A DNA stretch of 64,000 bases, from assembly GCF_014779555.2 (NCBI RefSeq), contig NZ_CP094357.1, forward strand, positions 124,001 through 188,000, in the 5' to 3' direction. This document shows, one piece after another, positions 34,350 to 45,357 of the stretch. Under the pieces are notes generated by a model, which saw only the letters and a program-made list of their open reading frames with translations, was not told the DNA's origin and did no database searches. This DNA comes from Lysobacter capsici (GTDB lineage Bacteria; Pseudomonadota; Gammaproteobacteria; Xanthomonadales; Xanthomonadaceae). Both the position numbers and the translations under genes were made by a program. The stretch's first letter is position 1. Every line of letters begins with the position of its first letter.

Positions 34350-36182
34350 GTGAATACCCCATTGCATCCCGTCGTCGCGCAAGTCACGCACCGCATCCAG
34401 GAACGCAGCCGCGCGCGCCGCACCGCCTACCTCGCCCGCATCGATGCGGCCGGTAGCGGCGGCCCGCATCGGCGACGCCTGTCCTGCGGCAATCTCGCCC
34501 ACGGTTTCGCCGCCTGTTCGAGCGGCGACAAGGCCGCGTTGCGCAGCGGTTACGCGCCCAATCTGGGCATCGTCACCTCGTTCAACGACATGCTCTCGGC
34601 GCATCAGCCGCTGGAGCGCTATCCCGATCTGCTCAAGGCCGCCGCGCGCGATTGCGGCGCGACCGCGCAGGTCGCCGGCGGCGTGCCGGCGATGTGCGAC
34701 GGCGTGACCCAGGGCCGCGAAGGCATGGAGCTGTCGCTGTTCTCGCGCGACGTGATCGCCATGTCGACCGCGATCGCGTTGTCGCACGACATGTTCGACG
34801 CCGGCCTGTACCTGGGCGTGTGCGACAAGATCGTGCCGGGCCTGCTGATCGGCGCGCTGCATTTCGGCCATCTGCCGGGCATCTTCGTGCCGGCCGGGCC
34901 GATGACCTCGGGCCTGCCGAACGACGAGAAATCGCGCGTGCGCCAGCGCTACGCGACCGGCGACGCGACCCGCGACGAACTGCTCGAAGCCGAGGCGCGC
35001 AGCTACCACGGCCCGGGCACCTGCACTTTCTACGGCACCGCCAATTCCAACCAGATGCTGATGGAACTGATGGGCCTGCACCTGCCCGGTTCCAGCTTCG
35101 TCCATCCCAACACGCCGTTGCGCGATGCACTGACCGCGCTGGCCGCGCAACGCGCCGCGCAGATCACCGCGCTCGGCGACGACTACCGCCCGATCGGCCG
35201 CATCGTCGACGAGAAGGCGATCGTCAACGGCGTGATCGGCCTGCACGCGACCGGCGGTTCGACCAATCATCTGCTGCACCTGATCGCGATGGCCGCCGCG
35301 GCCGGCATCGATCTGCGGCTGGAGGATTTTGACGCGCTGTCCTCGGCGATTCCGCTGCTGGCGCGGGTGTATCCCAACGGCAGCGCCGACGTGAACCATT
35401 TCCACGCCGCCGGCGGCCTGGCCTATCTGATCGGCGAGTTGCTCGATCACGGCCTGCTGCACGGCGATGTCGAGACCGTGGCCGGGCATGGCCTGGCGCG
35501 CTATCGGGTCGAAGCGCGACTGGGCGCCGATGGCCAGGTCGAATACGTGCCGAGCACGCCGACCAGCTGCGACACCGCGGTGCTGCGGCCGGTCAGCGAA
35601 CCGTTCCGCGCGGACGGCGGGCTGCGCGTGCTCAGTGGCAATCTGGGCACCGCGGCGATCAAGGTCTCGGCGGTGCCGGAGGATCGCTGGGTGATCGAAG
35701 CGCCGTGCCGGGTGTTCGTCGAACAGCAGGAGGTGAAGCAGGCGTTCGAGCGCGGCGAGCTCGATCGCGACGTGATCGTGGTCGTGCGTTTCCAGGGCCC
35801 GCGCGCGAACGGCATGCCCGAACTGCATCAGCTCACGCCGACCCTGACCGTACTGCAGAAACGCGGCCATCGCGTCGCGCTGGTGACCGACGGCCGCATG
35901 TCCGGCGCGTCGGGTCAGGTGCCGGCGGCGATGCACATCACGCCCGAAGCGATGGCCGGTGGGCCGTTGGCGAAGTTGCGCGACGGCGACGTGCTGCGGC
36001 TCGACGCGATCGAAGGGACCTTGAACGTGGTCGAGCCCGCCGATTGGGGTGCGCGCGAGAGCGTGACGGCCGATCTGTCCGGGCATCACGTTGGCATGGG
36101 CCGCGAGTTGTTCGCCGCGTTCCGCGATTACGCCGCGCCGGCGGATCGCGGCGCGGGGGTGTTTGGGTCGGTGACGCTTTGA
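34350..36182 (+). CDS. edd: 6-phosphogluconate dehydratase
   Basis: Dehydrates 6-phosphogluconate to KDPG, the defining step of the ED pathway; a [4Fe-4S] enzyme of the IlvD/Edd family. The 610-residue product matches Edd length. Motifs: [17 protein letters not shown] (about 72-88), [20 protein letters not shown] (about 111-130), CDKIVPG (about 161-167, cluster Cys), [13 protein letters not shown] (about 226-238, cluster Cys) and [16 protein letters not shown] (about 514-529). Start GTG 34350 ([16 protein letters not shown]) fits the family N-terminus; the frame upstream runs through the repeat element. No good ribosome site is visible, so translation may be modest or the start imprecise. Confidence 0.95.
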   Translation: MNTPLHPVVAQVTHRIQERSRARRTAYLARIDAAGSGGPHRRRLSCGNLAHGFAACSSGDKAALRSGYAPNLGIVTSFNDMLSAHQPLERYPDLLKAAARDCGATAQVAGGVPAMCDGVTQGREGMELSLFSRDVIAMSTAIALSHDMFDAGLYLGVCDKIVPGLLIGALHFGHLPGIFVPAGPMTSGLPNDEKSRVRQRYATGDATRDELLEAEARSYHGPGTCTFYGTANSNQMLMELMGLHLPGSSFVHPNTPLRDALTALAAQRAAQITALGDDYRPIGRIVDEKAIVNGVIGLHATGGSTNHLLHLIAMAAAAGIDLRLEDFDALSSAIPLLARVYPNGSADVNHFHAAGGLAYLIGELLDHGLLHGDVETVAGHGLARYRVEARLGADGQVEYVPSTPTSCDTAVLRPVSEPFRADGGLRVLSGNLGTAAIKVSAVPEDRWVIEAPCRVFVEQQEVKQAFERGELDRDVIVVVRFQGPRANGMPELHQLTPTLTVLQKRGHRVALVTDGRMSGASGQVPAAMHITPEAMAGGPLAKLRDGDVLRLDAIEGTLNVVEPADWGARESVTADLSGHHVGMGRELFAAFRDYAAPADRGAGVFGSVTL

Positions 36183-36303
36183 TTGGATTGGTCTGATTTG
36201 ATTCGATTCGATTCGTTTCGGTTTGGTCTGGTTTGCCCGATTCGATTCGGAGATGGAGAAGTAGCCGATGCCGTTGCTCTGTATGCCCACGAATCCATCC
36301 AGC

Positions 36304-36441
36304 CGTCATTCCCGCGAAGGCGGGAATCCAGAGACTTCAGCGCCATTCCACCAGAACGTCATTCCCGCGAAAGCGGGAATCCAGTGACTTCAAGCGTTCT
36401 CGCACGAAAGGCACTGGATTCCCGCTTTCGCGGGAATGACG
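36304..36441. repeat. CGTCATTCCCGCG-type REP trio (direct, direct, inverted)
   Basis: Copies at 36304-36338 and 36357-36392 are direct; the copy at 36412-36441 is inverted. Each core is a short hairpin (TTCCCGCGAA-GCGGGAA). The same three-part arrangement, including the spacer with CGTTCTCGCACGAAAGG, recurs at 52948-53084. Before it, 36183-36250 is a T-rich GATTGGATT/GATTCGATTCG tract. The whole 374-base gap between edd and the HAD gene is repeats. Confidence 0.85.
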
Positions 36442-36473
36442 AATCAAAAAGTCGTCGCAACCCGTAGCCTTTT

Positions 36474-36546
36474 CCGAATCCCGAATCCCGAATCCCGAAT
36501 CCCGAATCCCGAATCCCGAATCCCGAATCCCGAATCCCGAATCCCC
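36474..36546. repeat. Ten-copy CCGAATC heptamer tandem array
   Basis: About ten uninterrupted copies of the seven-base unit end 10 bases before the HAD-phosphatase start codon, inside its leader. Copy number of such arrays is prone to slippage and could alter spacing of expression signals. Not a CRISPR: no spacers. Confidence 0.9.
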
Positions 36547-36556
36547 GGACGCCCCC

Positions 36557-37237
36557 ATGCCCGCCCCCGCCCGCACCACCTTCCTGTTCGACCTCGACGG
36601 CACCCTGGTCGACAGCGTCTATCAGCACGTGCTCGCCTGGAAGCAGGCGCTCGACGCCGACGGCATCCCGCTGTCGGTGTGGCGCATCCATCGCAAGATC
36701 GGCATGAGCGGCGGCTTGTTCACCAACATCCTGCTGCGCGAGACCGGGATCGACATCACCCCGGAGCGGATCGAGCGCCTGCATCGCCTGCACGCGGAAG
36801 CCTACGGCCGCCAGGCGACCCAGATCCGCCCGTTGCCGGGCGCGGTCGAACTGCTCGCTTATCTGACCGCCAACGACATTCCCTGGGCGATCGCGACCAG
36901 CGGCCGCATGGAAACCGCGCGCCACAACCTGGTCGCGCTCGGTGTCGATCCCGAGCAGCGGGTGGTGATCACCCGCGACATGGTCAAGTACGCCAAGCCC
37001 GATCCGGACCTGTTCCTCGCCGCCGCCGACAAACTCGGCGCAGACATCGAGCATTCGGTGGTGGTCGGCGACAGCATCTGGGATCTGCTTGCGGCGCGCC
37101 GCGCGCGGGCGCTCGGGGTGGGCTTGTTGTCGGGTGGCTATGGCCAGGAAGAGCTCGAGCGTGCGGGTGCGTTTCGGGTTTACGAAGATCCGGCGGATCT
37201 GCTCAAGCACATTGATGAAGTGGCTGCGCGGCCGTGA
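36557..37237 (+). CDS. HAD-superfamily phosphatase (phosphoglycolate phosphatase-like)
   Basis: A 226-residue HAD hydrolase of the beta-phosphoglucomutase/phosphoglycolate-phosphatase branch. Four HAD motifs are visible: FLFDLDGTLVDS (about 9-20, nucleophile Asp12 and acid Asp14), AIATSG (about 110-115), KYAKPDPDLF (about 138-147, Lys) and VVVGDSIWDLLAA (about 164-176). An alpha-helical cap lies between motifs I and II (about 25-95). It sits within the ED gene run between edd and eda, so a sugar-phosphate housekeeping role is plausible but unproven. The start lies directly after the heptamer array. Confidence 0.85.
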   Translation: MPAPARTTFLFDLDGTLVDSVYQHVLAWKQALDADGIPLSVWRIHRKIGMSGGLFTNILLRETGIDITPERIERLHRLHAEAYGRQATQIRPLPGAVELLAYLTANDIPWAIATSGRMETARHNLVALGVDPEQRVVITRDMVKYAKPDPDLFLAAADKLGADIEHSVVVGDSIWDLLAARRARALGVGLLSGGYGQEELERAGAFRVYEDPADLLKHIDEVAARP

Positions 37238-37417
37238 GAGGCACCGCGAATTTTTTACTTACTATTCCTGCGAGAGCGAGTCGGTCTTATTTCGGCGGAG
37301 CCGGACGTGCAGGCACTTCAGCATCTCCCCTTCCAGACCATCCTTCCCATGAAGACGGGCGCCGTCCCACTTAGGCGGATTAGAGCGTACGGAGACTTCA
37401 GCGTGATACTTCCAGAC

Positions 37418-37502
37418 CGTCATTCCCGCGAACGCGGGAATCCAGCGACTTTCGTGCGAGAACGTTTGAAGTCACTGGATTCCCGCGTTCGCGGGAATGA
37501 CG
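37418..37502. repeat. CGTCATTCCCGCG-type REP pair with inverted spacer
   Basis: A direct copy (37418-37450) faces an inverted copy (37473-37502) in the 370-base gap between the HAD gene and eda. The intervening stretch TTCGTGCGAGAACG...GAAG is the reverse complement of the spacer in the trios at 36.4 and 53.0 kb. The remainder (37238-37417) shows nothing recognisable. Confidence 0.85.
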
Positions 37503-37607
37503 GTTTGAAAGAGTCGCGAAGATTCATGAGCGCATCGTGTGCGCGGTTGAATGGATCGCTTTCCACAAACCCAAGCCCCACCGTCCCAACCCAACCGGAG
37601 CCAAGCA

Positions 37608-38255
37608 ATGAGTTCGATGCAGGATCTGCAAGCGCGCGTCGCCGCGGTATTGGCGCTCGCGCCGGTGGTGCCGGTGCTGGTGATCGACGATCTCAAGGAC
37701 GCGGTGCCGCTGGCGCGCGCGCTGGTCGCCGGCGGCTTGCCGGCGATCGAAGTGACCTTGCGCACGCCGGTCGCGCTGGACGCGGTGCGCGCGATCGCGG
37801 CTGAAGTCGAAGGCGCGGCGGTCGGGGTCGGCAGCGTGCGGCGGCCGTCGGATTTCGTCGATGCCTTGAAGGCCGGGGCGACCTTCGCGGTGTCGCCGGG
37901 CAGTTCGCCGGGCTTGATCGCGGCCGCGCGCGAGGTCGATCTGCCGTGGCTGCCGGGCGCGGCGACCGCGTCGGAAGCGATGGCCTTGCTCGAGCACGGC
38001 TACACCCAGCTGAAATTCTTTCCGGCCGAATCGATCGGCGGCGCGACCGCGCTCAAGGCCTTGGGCGGCCCGTTGCCGGAGCTGCGCTTCTGCGCGACCG
38101 GCGGTATCGGCGCGAACAACGCGCACGAGTATCTGGCGTTGAAGAACGTGCCCTGCGTCGGCGGTTCGTGGGTGGCGCCCGCGGCGGCGGTGAAGGCGGG
38201 GGATTGGGCGCAGATTGAGGCGTTGGCGCGTGCGGCGGTGGGGTTGCGTGGTTGA
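37608..38255 (+). CDS. eda: 2-keto-3-deoxy-6-phosphogluconate aldolase
   Basis: Class I aldolase that splits KDPG into pyruvate and glyceraldehyde-3-phosphate, closing the ED pathway. The 215-residue product has [18 protein letters not shown] (about 19-36), the catalytic Glu and the Arg of AIEVTLRTP (about 43-51), and the Schiff-base Lys in [10 protein letters not shown] (about 127-136). FCATGGIG (about 153-160) and GGSW (about 177-180) also match. The usual GAGTVLNP loop reads GVGSVRRP (about 69-76), a conservative but noticeable change. ATG 37608 (MSSMQDLQ) is chosen; an upstream in-frame ATG adds 19 unlikely residues. Confidence 0.93.
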   Translation: MSSMQDLQARVAAVLALAPVVPVLVIDDLKDAVPLARALVAGGLPAIEVTLRTPVALDAVRAIAAEVEGAAVGVGSVRRPSDFVDALKAGATFAVSPGSSPGLIAAAREVDLPWLPGAATASEAMALLEHGYTQLKFFPAESIGGATALKALGGPLPELRFCATGGIGANNAHEYLALKNVPCVGGSWVAPAAAVKAGDWAQIEALARAAVGLRG

Positions 38256-38769
38256 GCGGGCGAGTGACTGAGTAGCTGCGTCATCGAGTAGCTGCGTGGT
38301 CGCGGAGTAGCTGCGTGATTGCACGACTAAGCAAGAGTCGCGGCTGTTGCCCATGCTGTTGCTGTTCCCCCCTTTGGAAAAGGGGGGCAGGGGGGATTCG
38401 CTTTTGCTTTGCGCTTGATCTTTTCAAGTAACGAATGCGCCGCAGCCAGAGTTGAAGCCAAAGCCAAAGCCAAAGCCAAAGCCAAAGCCAAAGCGAATCC
38501 CCCCTGCCCCCCTTTTCCAAAGGGGGGAAAAGCAACGGCAACAGCGGAGAAGCTGCGGACTCGCTACAGGCGGAGTCGAGGCGGCGGAAGCGGCGGACAT
38601 TGCGCGAGCATCGCGCATATCAATCGATGTCGACCCGATCGATACTGGATTCGAGCGTCGAGCGTCGAGCGTCGAGCGTCGAGCATCGAGCGTCGAGCGT
38701 CGAGCGTCGAGCGTCGAGCGTTGAGCGTCGATGCATCGAGCATCGAACCGACCCCACGCTCAGCGCAAC
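38256..38769. repeat. Repeat-filled gap between eda and the LacI gene
   Basis: Four blocks: GAGTAGCTGCGT-type 12-18-base repeats (about 38268-38325); a CCCCCTTT/AAAGGGGG palindrome pair (about 38366-38400 inverted, 38490-38530 direct) enclosing a hexamer microsatellite of AAGCCA units (38453-38490); and a heptamer array of GTCGAGC units, about a dozen copies with a few variants (38648-38745). No gene is seen; open frames here are repeat translations (poly KPKPKP or RRASSVE). Confidence 0.85.
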
Positions 38770-39816
38770 TCAAGCCCCCGCAAGCGGCCGCGGCGGCGCG
38801 GTCGAGCCGCGCACCACCAGGATCGGGCTGAAGCCTTCGTTCGCCGGCATCTCGGCCTGTTGGTCGCCGTCGCGACGCAACTCGGCGATCAGGCGATACG
38901 CCGCATGCCGCGCGATCTCTTCGGTCGCCTGGCGCGCGGTGGTCAGGGTCGGCCAGGACTGCTTGGAGAACGGGCTGTCCTCGAAGCCGGCGATCGACAG
39001 GTCGTAGGGCACGTGCATGCCCGAGGACTTCGCCGCCGCCAGCACGCCGGCGGCGATTTCGTCGTTGCTGCCGAAGATCGCGGTCGGCCGGTCGGGCAGC
39101 GCGAACAATCGGCGCGCGCCGCGGAAGCCGTCGTCGAAGGAATAGTCGCCGGGCAGGACCAGGTTTTCGTCCTCGACGATGCCGTAGTCGGCCAGCGCCT
39201 GGGCGTAGCCCTTGTAGCGCTCCCAGCTCGACAGATGCGACTTGCCGCCCCACAGGAAACCGATGCGCTGGTGGCCGAGCTGGATCAGGTGCTCGGTGAT
39301 GTCGTAGGCGGCGTCGCGGTCGTCGACCCAGACGCAGGGCGAGCCGTCCTTCGGGTCTTCGGCGGCCGAGACGATGCGGACCAGGCGGATGCCGTGGGCG
39401 ACCAGTTCGGCGACCAGTTCCTTGCGTTCGGACATCGGCGGCGCCAGCACCAGGCCGGCCAGGCGCGCGCCCTGGACCAGGTCGATCAGGTCGGTGGCGA
39501 GCAGCGGCGAGGACGAATCGCAGGGATGGATCTGCAGGCCGTAGCCGGTCTCGCGGCAGGCGGCGAGCACGCCGTTCTGCACGCTGATGATGTAGTACGG
39601 ATTCGGGTTGTCGTAGACCACGCCCAGCGCATACGGCTGGGCGCTGCGCAGGCTGCGCGCGGACGGGTCGGGGCGGTATTCCAGTTCGGCGATCGCCTCG
39701 TGCACCCGCGCGCGGGTGCGGGCGCGGACGCCGGATTCGTCGTTGATCACGCGCGAGACGGTCTTCAGCGAGACCTGGGCCAGCTCGGCGACATCTTTGA
39801 TGGTGGGTCGGCGCAC
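38770..39816 (-). CDS. LacI-family transcriptional regulator
   Basis: A 348-residue sugar-responsive repressor. The N-terminal helix-turn-helix TIKDVAELAQVSLKTVSRVI (residues 5-24) and hinge (YRPDPSARSLRS, about 47-58) are standard. A periplasmic-binding-protein-like effector domain (about 62-330) follows, with AIFGSNDEIAAGVL (about 243-256). It lies convergent to the ED gene run, next to eda, so control of hexose or ED metabolism is plausible; no operator was matched. The C-terminal end (VRGSTAPP) is typical. The thioesterase gene is 69 bases upstream on the same strand. Confidence 0.9.
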   Translation of the reverse strand: MRRPTIKDVAELAQVSLKTVSRVINDESGVRARTRARVHEAIAELEYRPDPSARSLRSAQPYALGVVYDNPNPYYIISVQNGVLAACRETGYGLQIHPCDSSSPLLATDLIDLVQGARLAGLVLAPPMSERKELVAELVAHGIRLVRIVSAAEDPKDGSPCVWVDDRDAAYDITEHLIQLGHQRIGFLWGGKSHLSSWERYKGYAQALADYGIVEDENLVLPGDYSFDDGFRGARRLFALPDRPTAIFGSNDEIAAGVLAAAKSSGMHVPYDLSIAGFEDSPFSKQSWPTLTTARQATEEIARHAAYRLIAELRRDGDQQAEMPANEGFSPILVVRGSTAPPRPLAGA

Positions 39817-39885
39817 GGAGCCTCGCGGTGGGCGCGGTGCCGGCGCGCTGAACGTGCCGGACGGGACCTTAGCCTACTCGCCGCT

Positions 39886-40341
39886 TCAGATCTTGGGTAC
39901 CACGGCCAGGGTCAGGCGCGAAATGCAGGCGAGCTTGCCGGCCTCGTCCTCGATGCGGATGTCCCAGACCTGGGTGCTGCCGCCGACATGGATCGGCCGG
40001 GCGGTGCCGGTGACCGTGCCGCTGCGCACGCCGCGCAGGTGGTTGGCGTTGATCTCGATGCCGACGCAGACCTTGCCTTCGGCGCAGCACAGGTTGCCGG
40101 CGCTGCTGCCCAGGGTTTCGGCGAGCAGGACCGAGGCGCCGCCGTGGAGCAGGCCGTAGGGCTGGTGGGTGCGGGCGTCGACCGGCATGGTGCCGCGGAC
40201 GTAGTCCGGGCCGATCTCGGTAAAGACGATGCCGAGCGGTTCCATCGCGGTGTTGCGCGAAAGCCGGTTGAGGTCGTCGACGGTGGTCGTGCCGCGGAAC
40301 AGTGGACGCGCGGCGGTGGATGCGGGGTCTGATGGGTTCAT
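39886..40341 (-). CDS. Hotdog-fold acyl-CoA thioesterase (YdiI/EntH-like)
   Basis: A 151-residue hotdog thioesterase of the PaaI/YdiI/EntH group, hydrolysing aryl- or acyl-CoA esters in the cytosol. The signature is QPYGLLHGGASVLLAETLGS (about 60-79), whose HGG turn and following Glu in AET are the catalytic features. INANHLRGVRSG (about 97-108) and DEAGKLACISRLTLAV (about 131-146) complete the family pattern. Specific substrate (DHNA-CoA, proofreading of aryl carrier proteins or other) is not decidable from sequence. It starts 45 bases from repeat-free upstream DNA and precedes the LacI gene. Confidence 0.88.
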   Translation of the reverse strand: MNPSDPASTAARPLFRGTTTVDDLNRLSRNTAMEPLGIVFTEIGPDYVRGTMPVDARTHQPYGLLHGGASVLLAETLGSSAGNLCCAEGKVCVGIEINANHLRGVRSGTVTGTARPIHVGGSTQVWDIRIEDEAGKLACISRLTLAVVPKI

Positions 40342-40576
40342 CGCTGCACGATAGCGGCGATGGCCGGTCCGGGCCAGTCGTGGCCGGTCGGTCGGTGCTT
40401 CTGAGGTGCTGCGAAGGTGATGCGGTGCTGCCGGAACGGTGATTCGGGGACGTCCTGGTCTCAGTGGACCCGGAACGGCGCGCGGGGGAGGTCGGGGGTG
40501 CGCGCCGGTCCGGGTGAGAACGAGAGGGAAGAGGTCCTTGCCGGAATCAGCCGGTCCATGGACGGTCAGTCCGCGA

Positions 40577-40771
40577 TCAAGCGAAACGGAAGCGCGGCTG
40601 GACCCAGTTGCTGGCGTAGCTGCGGTTGCTGGCGTAGCCGCTGCTGTTGCCGTAGCCGACGCCGAAGTCGCGCTGGCGGTGCATGTGGCGGGCGACCGGG
40701 GCGGTCGGGGCGGCGGCCGGAGCGGTGGTCGCGGTGGTGGTGGTGACGGTGTTGGCGGTCTGGGTGTTCAT
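40577..40771 (-). CDS. Small Thr/Ala-rich protein (64 aa)
   Basis: Unrecognised small protein. Residues 1-30 are almost only Thr, Ala, Pro and Asn; residues 30-64 are basic, aromatic and Ser/Tyr-rich (RHMHRQRDFGVGYGNSSGYASN). No signal peptide. The gene is credible because AGGAAG sits about nine bases before ATG 40771 and a clean 20-base inverted repeat (possible operator) lies 38 bases upstream. The frame is open 19 codons further upstream without a ribosome site. Possibly a stress- or morphogenesis-related short protein; nothing firm. Confidence 0.55.
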   Translation of the reverse strand: MNTQTANTVTTTTATTAPAAAPTAPVARHMHRQRDFGVGYGNSSGYASNRSYASNWVQPRFRFA

Positions 40772-40808
40772 GGTGGCTTCCTGTGTCGTGGGGTTGTAGT
40801 GCTTCGGT

Positions 40809-40828
40809 GTGTTGGTAATGTACAACAC
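40809..40828. promoter_or_regulatory. Inverted repeat upstream of the 64-aa gene
   Basis: GTGTTG (40809-40814) and CAACAC (40823-40828) flank an eight-base centre in an unusually AT-rich stretch. Position and symmetry suggest a regulator-binding site for the 64-residue gene. Confidence 0.35.
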
Positions 40829-41114
40829 CTAGGTAGAAGTAACTATGTGCCGGAAGTCATATCCCCCTTTAGTCATGCCCCGGTGGTGGGTGTTGCCGGG
40901 GGTACCGCGGGTGGGTGGAGCGTGGCTGCCGGGTTCGGTAATAGAGATGTGGCGGGGGCGGCAACGGTTGCAATCGCGCACCCATGACTGAAGACCTAGG
41001 TGGGGGGCGGGATGTGACCGCGAGGTCGCCGGCGGCTTGTTTGCTTTTGTCTTGAGCCGCCCAGGCGGGGGGGCCGTCGCGACGACCTCGCCGCTCGCGT
41101 CGTGGCTGTGATGT

Positions 41115-41795
41115 CGCGGTCGCGGCTTGCGCCGCTCCTACAGGGAGGCCATGCAGCTTCGGCTTGAGTCTGAAGTCGCGCAGTTCATCCAGCGCTGCGA
41201 AGCCACTATCTCGCGAGAACAACGGCACACCCGAAGGGCGGCGCACATGGATGTGCGCCGTGCGCCACCGAGACAGGATGTCTCGTGTGGCGCATGCCCG
41301 CGAATGCACCGCACGCGCGGGCCCTTGATTCAAAGAAAAGCGTTTTTCTTTGGTTACCTTTCTTTTGTCGCTTTTGACAAAAGAAAGTAACTCGGCCGCT
41401 TGCGGACGAAAGCTGTTGATCTTGCCTCTGACTTCAAGAGCTTTAGAGCTTCAAAGCTTCAAAGCTTCAAAGCTTTCAAAGCTGCAAGCAGGATCAAAAG
41501 CGTTCCGCCGCTGAAGCGGCGGGTCACTTTCTTTTGTCTAAAGCAACAAAAGAAAGGTAACCAAAGAAAAATGCTTTTTTGTGAATCAAGAGCCCGCGCG
41601 TGCGGAGCAGACGCAGGCATGCGCCACACGGGACATCCTGTCCCGGTGGCGCACGGCGCACATCCATGTGCGCCGCCCTTCGGGTGTGCTCTTGTTCTCG
41701 CGAGTTCCGAGCTTCGCAGCGCTGGATGAACTGCGCGGCTTCAGGCACGAGCCGGACCTGCATGGCCTGTAGGAGCGGCGCAAGCCGCGACCGCG
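41115..41795. repeat. Large palindromic element, copy A (~680 bp)
   Basis: The left arm (41115 to about 41400) and right arm (about 41510-41795) are reverse complements with few mismatches, around a centre full of AGCTTCAAAG repeats. From the outside in, each arm carries a GTAGGAGCGGC REP, CATGCAG...GGCT, GCGCAGTTCATCCAGCGCTG, nested hairpins (GCGCACAT/ATGTGCGC; GAGACAGGATGTCTC; AAGAAAAGC/GTTTTTCTT), GGTTACCTTTCTTTTGTC and GCCGCTGAAGCGGC. It occupies most of the 1275-base gap between the 64-residue gene and the PLD gene. Outside it, 40829-41114 and 41796-42046 show nothing else. Peptides read from the arms (…FFFGYLSFVA…) are by-products of the palindrome. Confidence 0.9.
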
Positions 41796-42046
41796 ACATG
41801 ACGACAACTGCGCAACCGGCACCGCAGCCGCATTGCGCGCCCGCGATGTTGCGGCGACGATGCAACAACGTGGTTGCATTCCCGCGTCGCGACTTGTGAT
41901 CGAAGAAAATCCCCGTGGAACGGCGCTCCCGCCGCCGCCGCGATGCGGCCGCGTCGTTCGCCTGCAACGGCGCGAACAAAAAATCACCGCAACGCGCATC
42001 AGACGAACGAGCCGCCACGGCGGCAAACCCACGCGCCGCGCACCCC

Positions 42047-44020
<1,974 letters not shown>

Positions 44021-44032
44021 CGGGGTGACTCC

Positions 44033-44773
44033 TTAACGCTCCGCGGGCTTGGCCGGAACAGGGTCCGGATTCCTCGACGGCGCGGGCTTGGGAACCGCGG
44101 ATTTCGGCGGCGCGAGCTTACTTTGTGTGGATTGCAGGCGTACCTGCATGGTGAAGCGTACCCGGTCCCCGAGCGCGAGTTGCCATCCGTCGAGCCCGTA
44201 GTCGTCGCGGCTGACGCTGCCGTGGGCGATGCCGTCGCAGTCCTCGCCGGGTTTGGCGCAGGTCGCCGGGGCCAGGATGAAGGTTTCCATCCGGCTCACC
44301 CCGTGCAGGGTCAGCCGGCCGCGCAGCGGGCCGCCGGTGCGGGCCAAGTCGGGCGAGTGCGGCTCGGACAGGAATTCGATATAGGGATAGCGCGGCGCGT
44401 TGAAGAAGCGCTCGCCGCGGGCGAGCCGGGTGTAGCGCTCGGAATCGCCGACCACGACCGCGCCGGCGGCCAGGCGGATGCGCACCTGATGGCGGCCGTC
44501 GGCCAATACGGTGAGTTCGCCGTCGTAGCGCGGAAACTGGCCGGCGACCTTCTGGCCCCAGCGGGTGCGCAGTTCGAAGCTGAAACGGGTGTGCTCGGGG
44601 TCGAAGGTCTCGATCGAGCGGGCCTCGCCGGGGCGCTGTTCCAGCGCATGCGGCGGGCCGGCGGCCGGCGGCGCGGCGACTGCGACGGCCGATGCCCAGG
44701 CCAGGGTCGCGACGGCCGCGACCCGATGGCGCAGCCGCCACCCGGGCGACCGCGCCGTCGCCGCTGGGCTCAC
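44033..44773 (-). CDS. YceI-family lipid-binding periplasmic protein
   Basis: YceI proteins form a lipocalin-like barrel that binds isoprenoid-type lipids. The 246-residue product has an N-terminal hydrophobic export segment (about 18-36, RVAAVATLAWASAVAVAA) and the YceI core at about 50-205 (DPEHTRFSFELRT, YIEFLSEPHS, GRLTLHGVSRMETF, SVSRDDYGLDGW). An extra Pro/Lys-rich tail (about 215-246) is unusual. It starts at GTG 44773, whose bases overlap the sixA stop (GTGA), so it is translationally coupled to sixA. The long hydrophilic extension of the open frame upstream belongs to the sixA region. Confidence 0.86.
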   Translation of the reverse strand: MSPAATARSPGWRLRHRVAAVATLAWASAVAVAAPPAAGPPHALEQRPGEARSIETFDPEHTRFSFELRTRWGQKVAGQFPRYDGELTVLADGRHQVRIRLAAGAVVVGDSERYTRLARGERFFNAPRYPYIEFLSEPHSPDLARTGGPLRGRLTLHGVSRMETFILAPATCAKPGEDCDGIAHGSVSRDDYGLDGWQLALGDRVRFTMQVRLQSTQSKLAPPKSAVPKPAPSRNPDPVPAKPAER

Positions 44774-45246
44774 GGCCACCAAAAAGCGCTGAGCTGGGCC
44801 GAACCCGGCTCCAGGCTGACGCCGGCCGGCACCGTGAGCACGGCGACGCCGCCCGGCGGCATGCCGCGGTAATCGCCCGACTGGCCGCTGTGCAGCAGCG
44901 CGGCCAGGCGTTCCAGGCCGGGGTTGTGGCCGACCAGCATCAGCCGCTCGGCCTCGTGGTGGGTGTCGGCCAGGGCGATCAGGGTGCCCGGGGTGGCCTC
45001 GAAGATCGACGGCTCGATGCGCTGTTCGACATAGCCGATCGCGCCGAGCACCGCTTCCAGGGTTTCGCGGGTACGCCGCGACGGCGAGCACAGCACGCAG
45101 TCGGGGATCAGTTTGTTCTCGGCCAGCCAGCGGCCGGCGGCTTCGGCCTCGGCCAGGCCTTCGGCGGACAGCGGGCGGTCGAGGTCGGCCTGGCCATTGG
45201 CGGCTGGCTCGGCGTGGGCGTGACGCAGCAGGATCAATTCGCGCAT
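44770..45246 (-). CDS. sixA: Phosphohistidine phosphatase SixA
   Basis: Small phosphoglycerate-mutase-fold phosphatase (158 residues, normal length) that removes phosphate from histidine in phosphorelay or PTS proteins. The RHG motif LLRHAHA is at residues 6-12 (catalytic His9). LCSPSRRTRETLEAV (about 52-66) supplies the second Arg, and LMLVGHNPGLERLA (about 102-115) the second His. First gene of the three-gene run with yceI and the PLD gene. Confidence 0.93.
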   Translation of the reverse strand: MRELILLRHAHAEPAANGQADLDRPLSAEGLAEAEAAGRWLAENKLIPDCVLCSPSRRTRETLEAVLGAIGYVEQRIEPSIFEATPGTLIALADTHHEAERLMLVGHNPGLERLAALLHSGQSGDYRGMPPGGVAVLTVPAGVSLEPGSAQLSAFWWP

Positions 45247-45357
45247 GGGGGACCGATTACGAGTGATGAAGGGAGGTGCGCGAACGCAAGCGAAGGATGC
45301 CTGTCGGGGCGGCGGATGGGTAGCGGGGCGATGTGAAGGGCGGGCCGACGCCCGGCT

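Noticed and set aside
36474-36546. CRISPR-like regular repeats
   Set aside because: Unit is only seven bases and contiguous, with no spacers and no cas genes; it is a simple tandem array. The same applies to the GTCGAGC array at 38648-38745.
41127-41390. Short open frames in the palindrome arms that end in FFFGYLSFVAFDKRK (also near 46.3, 46.5, 41.5 and 57.0 kb on both strands)
   Set aside because: They arise because both arms of each palindrome carry the same sequence; there is no ribosome site, and the N-terminal parts differ with each flank.
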